The position numbers were made by a program, and so were the translations under genes. The notes beneath the pieces are model-generated. The model was given only the letters and a program-made list of their open reading frames with translations. It was not told the origin of the DNA and made no database searches. This document shows positions 48,570 through 58,136 of a stretch of 64,000 nt of DNA, in pieces; position 1 is the first letter of the stretch, and every line of letters begins with the position of its first letter. The stretch is from Taxawa tesnikishii (nom. ined.) (lineage: Eukaryota; Ascomycota; Dothideomycetes; Dothideales): assembly GCA_030247885.1 (NCBI GenBank), contig JAPDRO010000011.1:965563-1029562 (forward strand), given 5' to 3'.

Positions 48570-51239
48570 ATGTCGCAACCCAACCCACCTGGCGGTCAGG
48601 TTATTAGCACTACTGAAGCCAACAACCCTGTCGTTCCAATTTCCGAGTCATTCCACCGAGCATTTGAAGAAGTGAAGAGGATCAGCGATGACGACGAATA
48701 CTACTACGCAGCCCTCGACTTAAGTAACAAAATCTCCCAGGAAGAAGAAAGACTAAGTGAATACTAGTCCCTACTACTGTGGGACTGCCGTAGGAGAAGA
48801 ATAACCTTCAGACCAAACTTCCAGGAAGACTTCGGGGACGCTATCCGATCGGAAAGACTTCTTCTCGATAGAAGAGACGAGCAAGCAGAAGCTAGGAGAA
48901 CTCTCTACAGCCTGTGGCAGATTACGGGAGATGCGAACATCTTTCAGTTCAACCTTAGCAGCACAATCCTCTTTAGGATGAGACGGCTAGCCAGAAAGGG
49001 GTTTACTATGGAGCAGGTAGTTTACGCGTTCCTTCGTGGGTACATGCATCGCAACCGCACTGGAGGCAGAGGTTCCAAGAAGGGTCAGCTATTCCAGCCT
49101 AGGGACTTGGAAAACATTGAAGAGCACCCTGAGAGATGTCTGCCGCTTGATCAAGGAGAACACGAGTACCTAACTACACTGGGATATACCGTCAACAAGC
49201 AAGGAGAAGTTCATGAAGTCGCTAATACTGAACTGTCATACAGCGGCCGCGCCTAAACCCTACCTATGGATGTCGACGATACGAATATGCCTGCACCAGA
49301 GAGCTCTCCCCTTTCATCACTTCCAGAAGGAGTGAGACGTGAGATTGAAGAGGAGGAAGTGGAGGAACGTAGGCGCAGGACGATGGCTAGTGTGCCTCTT
49401 GACTAGGATCTGGATGCTCTTGCCAATCTGCACAACGATCCCGGCAGATGGAACACTCGCGACCTCGGTAATAATCTCCGCAAGAATGCAAACGACGATG
49501 AGATGCCTAAGGATCCTGTCCTGTCTGATCCGGAGGAGGAGGAAGAGCGACATGAGGAGGACACAGAGGAAACGGCTCCAAAGAAGAGAAGCGGCTGTGG
49601 TTGCCAGATTAGCAGGGGATACAAAGCTCTTTGGAGGGAGATCGATCAACTCCCGAGCAAGATGTTGGATCCTGATATTGCCAACTTGATGAAGAAGGTG
49701 CTACGTGCCATTGATGAGGACGACGAAGTGTTCTGCAGGGTACACCTTTTCCGACTCTGCCAGAAAGCTGGATACCATATTAGAGCCCTTAGTAGGGAGC
49801 AGCTGATCATGCGCATGAGAGATTTCTCATCTGGCAAAGCTTCCAAGCTTAGAACTGACCCTAAGACCATGAATCAATTCTATAAGTCTCGCAGGCCGGC
49901 CCGCACTTCTGATGCTCGCGGTCTCTATAGATATTAGCACCATGTTCCTCCAGCTGAAAAATACGATTACAGAGCCGTCATGGAGTCTGTTTTTCCAGGT
50001 GCCTATGACCAGTTTCAGAAGGATGGTACCGTCAACATCAATGTGTTCGACTGGCTGTTCAAAGAGGACCTTATGAAGGACATGCTAGAAGAGCTTGCTA
50101 TGTACAAGCACCATCTTCGTCTTCCTACTGGTCAATCCGATCAAGGCTGGTTACGCAACGCCTATTATAGCTGTGCCTAGCAAGTTATCCGTCAAGATGT
50201 GCTGTACTATCTGGCCTACGTGTGCCTGCGGCCCGATCACAATCAACAGTTGGTTTCCTACCCATACTACTGCAAGTACGCGACTGGAGCTAGCAAGACC
50301 GAATTCCGTCACCTAGACAACCATCCGGACTGTCTTCTAGCTAGTGACGGTGCCAACATGATCCAAGGAACCATGTCCCTAGTGGATGAGACGAAGGACA
50401 ACTGTACGGTCTTGATCAAAGGCATTCACCAGCATTTTGAAGAATGGTGGCATGACGTACAGGAGCGTGGTGGTGACAAGACCTCTAGCGGAGCCGTCAT
50501 TCGCATCGACAACAAGATCTGGAGCAAGGAGGATGAAGAGAAGTATGGCCTACAGTGGGAGGAAGTCCCTTGCAAAGCCGGAGAGGCACGTATTACCCTG
50601 CCATACCTCCTTCACGGTTCCAACGGAGGACTAGTTGAGAAGAGGGTGACAGTATTCCCATGGTACATGGCTGTCAAAGAGGACCTCAGCACTCTGGAAA
50701 TCAATGCTGGAGCTAATGACTGGACTGCTCTTGCCCTTAGTCACCTGAAGCTTACCTCACCTCCATCTACGCCTTCTGGACATCCTCAGATGTACGGCAC
50801 GATTGCGTACGCTTTTCCAACAGCCGTCCCCTGTATCATGGACAGCGCAGTGTCCCAAGCAATCGTAGGGCGCACTACGTGGGCGGACCCTCGTACCTTG
50901 ACCGAGCGCGCCATCCTTTTCGGTACCGATGATGAAAAGCGAAAGAAGTTCATCGATGAGTGTCACGCTGACGCCGCACGCAAGTTCCGTGTTTGCTTCC
51001 GTGCAACTATGGACGCCGAGGCTCGGTACTATCCAATGAAGTCCTACGATCGCTACAAGCAAGGATACGGTGAGGTCTCTTCGGATGATGAGCTAGTGGA
51101 GTCTGTCAGTTCGGAAGAGAGTTCCGGAAAGGATACTGGCGGTAAAGGTGAAGGAGAAGGATCGGCGATGAACATTTCTGACGAGAATGATTCTAGTGAA
51201 AGCCCTCGCGGTGGAGCTTCTGACATGGACACCGACTAG
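48570..51239 (+). pseudogene. Accessory frame of Gypsy copy 3: Fe(II)/2-oxoglutarate dioxygenase-like protein, five internal stops
   Basis: One phase of 890 codons with stops at 48765-48767, 49254-49256, 49404-49406, 49935-49937 and 50178-50180. All are TAG or TAA and reachable from CAG, CAA or TGG by RIP. The N-terminal half is charged, with an acidic tract followed by KKRSGCGC near residue 340. The C-terminal half (about residues 470-800) has a catalytic pattern: YPYYCKYATGASKTEFRHLD gives H581-x-D583, LLHGS gives H682, and R692 stands ten residues later. That is the Fe(II) facial triad plus 2-oxoglutarate-binding Arg of the cupin-like dioxygenase superfamily. The tail is acidic and Ser-rich. 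Similar large proteins occur in fungal genomes. The substrate is unknown; nucleic-acid oxidation is a guess. It was probably functional in the parent element and is broken here. Confidence 0.72.
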
Positions 51240-51331
51240 GAGTCTCATCTTAGCCGCTCATCTTGACTAGAGTGGTTGTCCATGCTACCCTCGCCAGTTT
51301 CTGCCCTCGTCTTTCCCTGATGGACAGGTGG

Positions 51332-51358
51332 ATTACATGACTCCTAGAGACATGTAAT
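51332..51358. repeat. Degenerate third palindrome near the 3' LTR
   Basis: ATTACATG (51332-51339) and CATGTAAT (51351-51358) flank an 11-base loop containing CTCC. It resembles a decayed form of the palindromes at 44213 and 47961. Confidence 0.5.
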
Positions 51359-51395
51359 GAGTACGGTCTATATAGTGCTTAGGGGACGAGCACTT

Positions 51396-51409
51396 AAGGG
51401 GAAGGGAGG
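51396..51409 (+). promoter_or_regulatory. Polypurine tract before the 3' LTR
   Basis: AAGGGGAAGGGAGG ends two bases before the LTR, the position required for plus-strand DNA priming. Confidence 0.8.
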
Positions 51410-51411
51410 TA

Positions 51412-51638
51412 TGTGGTGGGGTAGCCGCTGGATAGTCATGGGTTGTTAGTCACGTGGAAGCTACCTTTGATTCCTACTTATTTAGTCCGCACACAAGATA
51501 GTCACTCATTCAATCAACAACTGTTCTTTCTACGTCTTGTTCTTGTCTTATGTCTTACTAACTGCTGTCTCCATTACTACTTGCGTAGCTGCCTTCTGTA
51601 GTCTTGACCTAACCCAACATAGGGTTCTCCCCACCACA
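51412..51638 (+). repeat. 3' LTR of Gypsy copy 3
   Basis: 227 bp, ending CCACCACA and followed by the GTAC target duplication. Confidence 0.95.
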
Positions 51639-52904
51639 GTACGAGTGTCGGCGTACGAAGTACTACGTTAAGCTTTAATAGTACTCGCTCTAGGTTATAG
51701 GGAACTAATCTAGCGCCTCTAAAGCTTACCTAGATATTGTCCTTTATAATCGCCTTATCGAAAGCGATACGAAAGGCTAGTAAGAAGGCCTCTTTCTTAA
51801 CTTACGTAGTAGAGTACTATAACTAGCTATTAATCTCCGCGTTATATACCCGCTTTAAGGGGTAAAATAGCCTACGTTAAGCGGCTATAATAAGTATAAT
51901 AAGTATAAGGGTATATAAAGAATAATAATCTTCTATTCTTTATAGTAGTTATAGAAGTCGTAACTATTATAGCTCTCGTAGCCGTCTACAATTAGTAGGT
52001 AGTATATACCTACTTGACGCGCCTTTATATACGCGTCAAAGTACTTTAACTACTTTAAAGTAAGCTTATTCGTCGTCTAGCCGTTGGCGCTAGTCTTAAG
52101 TACCTAGTTACGAGGTAAGTCTACGTACTAGCTCGATATAAGGACCTTACTACTAAAGATAACGAAGGGTAGGATAGCCTACCTAGTAGCGTAAATACCT
52201 TAGATAATTGTAACTTACTCTTAGTTACCTAGCTATACCTTTTAGGATTACTTCGTTTCTTAGAGCCTATAAAGACTATTTAAGCGTTAATTATACTTAT
52301 TATAAAGCCTATCTTATTAAAGTTATATATGTCTTCGTCTAGGATATCGTACTTTTCCTTTGTCTTCCTAACTAGCTCGAACTAGGGCGTTATAACGCGT
52401 GCGTCTTCGTTTAAGGCTTACTAACAATCGTATAGACGACTACGTCGAAGCAACTTCCTTAGTACGCGTCTTAAACCTGTCTACCTAGCACTTACTAATA
52501 GGCCCTTTACTACGCGTAGCTAGTAGATTATTAGCTATTTCTTCTACTATAGTCCTTATAGCGCCTATTCCTCGCGAGTCTAGCTCGAGTATACGTACTA
52601 CTATCGCCTCCTCCTCTGTCTTCTATAACTTCTTTAAGTTGGGCTCATAGTCGCGTCGTGTAAGCTTTCCGTTACGTCGTTATTTTAGGGTTATTCGGGG
52701 GACGTCGAATACCTTAGACGCGTGTCTTTAGCTATTAGGAGGGGTTACTTGGGTAGCCTTAATAGCAAGGTATAGTATACCTTCGTTATAAGTTAATTGC
52801 GCATTACGTTATAAAGGTATTATTATAATAGTCTATAATAGTCGCGATGTTAGTAAGGGCGGACCGCTCGGTAATAGTGGACCGCTCGGTAATAAAACAC
52901 GTTA

Positions 52905-55514
52905 ATAATACTTAATAATAATATTATTTATTTACTAAATTTACTAATAATTTAATAAGTCGATTTAATATTATTAACTATCTTTAAATATTAGTAACTA
53001 TAGGATTTTATCTTACGTCGCGTTTATTACTTTAAACTTATTTAGACTAGCTTATAACCCTTCGAATTATATACTAACTTCTTACGAAATACTTTTCGCT
53101 TCTTTATAACTTATCTTATATTATTTACTCTTAAAATAAGCGACGATTTTACGTAGTTAAACTTTATACTTATACGCCTAATAAATTAATACCTTATACT
53201 CTAGTAAATACTCGACGTATTACGTAATATTTATTACTTTAATGTCTATTATTTCAATAATATTAAACGCTTTATTAAACTTATTATAACGCTTATAATA
53301 TAATAGTAAATAAGTTACAAAAACGTAGAATAAGTAACTATAGTAAATAAGTTATAAAAATAGTTTATAAGTTTTATATTTACGTTTTATATAGGAGTCT
53401 ATATATTTCCTTAACTTAATATAAGTACGCGACTCTTATATATAATACGATTCCTTTAATATTAATATAAATTCGCGTTCTTTATATAGTTAATTAATAA
53501 TTAATATTATTTACTCTACCTTTTATACTAGCTTAGTAGTCGCGCTATTATATAGTTATATAGTTACTTTATACAAATATTAAACCCTTTAAACTATAAC
53601 TTTAACGTAACTTTAAGTACCTTTTAACGTACGATTTTAACTTTAAGATTACGATTAGAACTACGGCGTATATATGCGATAAATATATTTAAATTTAAGA
53701 CGGTTTTAAGGCGGAAATAAAACGCAAATATATACCTTTTTATAACGAGTTTCTACTCCTTATAATATAAACTACTAAGGTAACTTTAACTCTAAGTATT
53801 TCTTAGTACTAATAAATAATAAGTTCTTACTTACATCCTCGTTAAGTATTTAAGATAAAAGAGGATATGTTTAAAATAAGATAAATAGATACTCGAGAAG
53901 TTACTAAATATAATACTTATATAACTTTATAGCTAAAAGCTACTATTTATTCCCCTTATTTAAAAATACGTCTTAAATAGTTAGAGTACTTTTAATATAC
54001 TTAACTAATTTTATCGCTTAACTTTATAGCACTATAATATTATAAGTATTTAAGGCGAACTACTAGTTAACTTCTTATTAATACTTTCCTTCTTATAAAG
54101 TAGTAGTAAATATTCGAAGAAAGTAATTAACTTTTAAAAGGAAATTACGCTTTAAGATTAGTTAAGTTCTCTTTAGAGTATAGTAATATAACTACGTAAT
54201 TTAGTTTATAATAATAATAGTACCCTAGTAGTATATCTTAGATTTATTAAGGTTTTATATAGTATTTTTACTAGATACTTCCTACTTAACTATATTAAAT
54301 AGTATTAGTTACTAATTAAGGATAATACTATATATAATACTTTTTCTTACCTTATTTATTATTAATAGAGTTAAGCTAGGACTTTATTAAAATATAATTA
54401 TCCTAAATATTTATTAACTAGTTAATAAACTTCTCGAAAGATAAAGAGTTAAGTATAATAAATTATATTAAATAAGGAACTATTAAAATTACTTAGTAGC
54501 TTTTAGCTTAGTAAGCTATAGTTAATAGCTAGTATAATATAATATAATAGTACTAGTAACTCGAATTAGTAATAAAGTAAGTTATACTAAATTATTATTA
54601 TACTTTACTTTAATACTAAAGACTAAAGAGCTTCGTCGTCTCTATTAGTTATACCTTTTAAATATTAATCGAATACTTTCGTCTATTTTAGTATATTAGT
54701 AAAGTATTACTTCGTTAAAGTTATAAGCTTTTAAGTTACCTTTACTATCTTTACTTTTATCTTTATTACTAGCGTTATTATTCCTACTACTTATTTATAT
54801 TAAAGTATAACTTCTCGATACTTATTAAAAGTAAAATACTAAGCTTATTTATAAGCTAAAGTACTAAGCTTTTATATTCGTTTTAATATTAACTCGAAAA
54901 CTACGAGTATAAATTATAGCCTTATTTTAAAACTAACTAAGAGAGACTACTATAAGCTACGTTAGTTAATACTTAAGTCTATTTATATATTACTACTAAG
55001 TATCTTCGAGTACCTTTACTATTATTAAAGCTACTTACTATATTAATTTACTATTTAATTCTTATTTTTTAGTTTATATTAACTATATTAAATCTCCTTT
55101 TATTTAATTCTTTTAAGTATTTATTAAACTTATATAATTAAACTTAAGGAATAGTACTCGACTTATAGTTAATACTATTATATACTCTTTTTCTTATTAC
55201 TTTTCTTTCTCTTCGATTTTACTTAAAATACTAGCTTACTAAGTTATAAACTACTCGACTTTATATATTATTAATAATACTACTAATTTAACTTTTATTA
55301 CTTCTCCTTTTTTATTCTTATTTTATATTACTTAAAACTAACGTATATACTTCTTTTTTAAAAACTATTTATAATAAGTATCCTTTTAAATTTAATCCTT
55401 TTATACCTTAAGAGATATTATATACTTAATAAAGATAAGTCTTTAAGTTTACTAAGTTTATATTAAGACCTTTATAATAGTATAAGTATTTCTATTTAAT
55501 ATAGTCTATAGAAA
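52905..55514. other. RIPed AT-rich repeat DNA, not assigned
   Basis: No readable protein motif and no terminal repeats found. Dinucleotide content (TA-rich, CA and TG nearly absent) shows that it was repetitive. It may hold one or two further ruined transposons. Confidence 0.5.
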
Positions 55515-57333
55515 TATAAGTTACGTAAGGTAGTAAGTTAATAAATCTCTACCCTTTTAACTCTATTAATTATCTACGCATTATAACTATAAGATAATTA
55601 GAATTAAAGTTACTAAGTAAGTCCTTAAATAGCTTGTCTTCCTCCTCCTTAGTTATTTCTTTTACCTTACGGTTACGTAGTCGTCTACGAGTCTTTTTCT
55701 TTACTATCTTCGCTTTTATTACCTTTACTATCTTAAGTACTTCTTACGTACTAAATATAAACTTTCCTTTTAATATAACTTACTTACTCTTTATTTAAGC
55801 CTTTTAAGTATTAAGAAGCCTCTCCTATTCTTTTACTTACTTACGTAAAGTAATAAGCTTACTATACGTTAATTTAAAAGCGTAAGTTATTTACTTTATA
55901 TACTACTTTACCGAAGATAAAACGTCTTAAATAGCCTTTATTATAGAATTAAGTAGCGTATTTACTTTACGTAGTTTAATACTATTTAATAGTAAGTTAT
56001 AAAGTAGTAATAGGTTTAAATCGAGTTACTAGGGTAGAATATATAATAGTAAAGTAACTAGAGTCGTCCTAAAAGGTAGCTTTTTAAGTATAAATATTAG
56101 GCTTAGTAATACTAAACTAGTACCGCACTATCTAGTAAGAATATTATAAGTAATAAGCGCTCTATTCCTCGCGCGAATATATATCTTAGTCTATTTTACG
56201 CGCAATATATAGCTAAAATTAACTCGTAAAGTAGCGTTAGTCTTTGAAGCTAATATATACTTAAGTAGTATAAATATACTAACGTCAAGTAGTTAAAGGA
56301 TATATAAATAATAAGGTAGTAGGATTATTAAGTTAATCTTATTTTATATATAGAAGGCAATTACCTTACTAGTAATATAGTTATTATAGTCGTTTATAAT
56401 TAGTAATTTCTAAGTTATAAAGTCCTTTAATTATATTAAAGGCTTAAATATAGTAGTTAGCTACTTATAACTATAACTATTAAACGTTTAGCTATTATTA
56501 CTAGTCGAGAACCTTTAGTTTAAAGGCGTATATATAAGTATTTATATAGTATTTATATATTTTGCCTTATAGATTAATAAGGGTAAAATAGTTAGGCTAA
56601 TAGTACTTACGTACTCGATTATAGTTATTTATTCTTACTTACTAATAATCTACTTTTAATTACTATCCTTACATATATTAACTAATACTCTTAATAACTA
56701 ACTCGCTTTAACTATAAAGTTAGACTTATTTATATTATAAACGTACTTTAACGTATATTAGTTTTATATTTATATCTTCGTTACTACGTTAAACTACTTC
56801 TTTATATTCTTATAGCTTATTACTTTAAACTATACGCTATTAATTTAACGCGTTTAAATACTTGCGATCTTAAGATAATAAGCCTTAAAGTAATTAAGTT
56901 AATACTTACTAATTAGTCAAAGAGTTAAAGTAAAAGCCTTAAAAAGCTAAACGCGTTTACGTCGTATTTCTTTAGCTATTTATAAAGTTAATGTAAGCGA
57001 AGTAAGGAATTTAGTACGCGTAAGATATATAATTTATCGTACTAACGTCTTTTCTTTTAATATAGAAAGGAGTTACTTATTTTAGTACGCTATAGCGCGT
57101 AAAGTTTATTTAAATATAAGATACTATAGCGTTATATTTAGGACCTTAAATACGAAGGTAGCCTTACGAACTAATAAGTATTTATTGTTTTTAATAGTAG
57201 AAATAGCCTTCTAAATATCCTCTTTTATATAAGTTTATTTACTAAGTATAGAAGTACTTATAGTAGTTAGTAGTAATAGTAGAAGATTAAAAGTTCGCGT
57301 TATAGTAACTTACTACTCTATATAACTTATATC
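55515..57333 (-). mobile_element. pogo/Fot1-like DNA transposon, family B copy 2, RIPed, uninterrupted
   Basis: Homologous along its length to the two arms of copy 1 (24918-26024 and 37198-37936), with considerable divergence. Degenerate terminal repeats (ATAAGTTACGTAAGGTAG and its mutated complement) mark the ends approximately. It is continuous where copy 1 has the Gypsy insertion, so it serves as the empty-site reference. The minus-strand transposase is a relic with many stops. Confidence 0.7.
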
Positions 57334-57690
57334 CCTACGGACTACGTTATAGTAAACTTATAAGTATATAATAGTATAAATAAGTTAGTCTTTTACTAGT
57401 AAATACTAGACTTTATATATTAGATATATAAGCTATTTTATAAATTGTATATAAATACTCTTAAGAATAATATCTTTAGAATAATAAGGTACTAAATAAA
57501 AATAGTTATTTATTAAATTATTTATATTAACTACTATACTAGATTAGTAATAGTAATAAATAACTACTCTTAGACTTAATTTAAAGTATAAAGGCTTTAA
57601 TATAGCTTATATTATATATACGTAAAAGTTTATAAATTTAAGACCTTACTAGCGCTAATTATATTACTATTAACTTACTCTACTCGTAGA
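57334..57690. other. RIPed AT-rich DNA ending abruptly at about 57.68 kb
   Basis: No gene. Composition changes sharply to balanced sequence within about 20 bases near 57685, marking the inner border of the subtelomeric gene block. Confidence 0.5.
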
Positions 57691-57693
57691 AGT

Positions 57694-57796
57694 CAAACGA
57701 ATGGCCACGATTCGTTTGCTTTTGCGTGGGCTATAACCCTAAGGGTTAGAGGAACGACCACGATTCGTTTGCACCTGTTGACCACGATTCGTTTGC
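57694..57796. promoter_or_regulatory. Three direct repeats of CCACGATTCGTTTGC upstream of the helicase gene
   Basis: The 15-bp motif occurs at 57705-57719, 57758-57772 and 57782-57796 on the plus strand. The first copy also forms an inverted repeat with CAAACGAAT at 57694-57702 (7-base loop). The position, 340-440 bases before the ATG, fits a protein-binding array. Confidence 0.6.
57734..57748. repeat. Palindromic interstitial telomere motif
   Basis: TAACCCTAAGGGTTA joins one telomere unit of each orientation, between the first and second 15-bp repeats. Confidence 0.7.
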
Positions 57797-58136
57797 CTTC
57801 CCGAGCCCCAACCTTCTCGAAACCCACACACTATACTGTCATAAGGTTATTCTCTCTGCATGCCAAACACCACTCATATATATGCCATATACATGGAACA
57901 TCAAGGGCGGCGGTCTTAAAAGGAAAAAGATGAGGCGCCTTGTGCATAGGCCACTCCCGCATTTTCGCAGGGCGGCCTCTCCAAACAAAGACCAGCCCTG
58001 TGTCTATGCGACGTGATCAGTACGCTCTAAACAATTGATCCTGAGCATCACATGGATCCTTTAAATCCTTAGAAAGGTAATATAGCTATGTCTGGCCTCG
58101 CAAGTATGGCAGCCGTGAAGGCAAGCCAAGACTCAG

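Larger units (their letters stand above)
40468..51638 (+). mobile_element. Gypsy LTR retrotransposon copy 3, full length, lightly RIPed, with accessory dioxygenase-like gene
   Basis: An element of 11,171 bp bounded by 227-bp LTRs with perfect 8-bp ends TGTGGTGG/CCACCACA and a 4-bp target duplication GTAC (40464-40467, 51639-51642). The order is LTR, primer-binding site, gag, zinc-knuckle frame, aspartic protease, reverse transcriptase, RNase H, integrase, 0.6-kb spacer, accessory frame, polypurine tract, LTR. Protease before RT before integrase places it in Ty3/Gypsy (Metaviridae-type). It is the best-preserved of three copies here, yet each frame has a few TAG/TAA codons explicable by CAG, CAA or TGG change at CpA/TpG. 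The LTRs differ at three positions, all C/T before A. At 11.2 kb it is roughly twice the length of many fungal Gypsy elements. Confidence 0.96.
39889..52902 (-). mobile_element. pogo/Fot1-like DNA transposon, family A copy 2, split by Gypsy copy 3
   Basis: An inverted copy of the preceding unit in two parts, 39889-40467 and 51643-52902 (about 1.84 kb together). It has the same ACGTGTTTTATT terminal repeats and TA borders (39887-39888, 52903-52904). The transposase reads on the minus strand and is interrupted after its C-terminal third. Copies 1 and 2 lie head to head 23 bases apart, giving a large inverted repeat around the Gypsy insertion. Confidence 0.85.
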
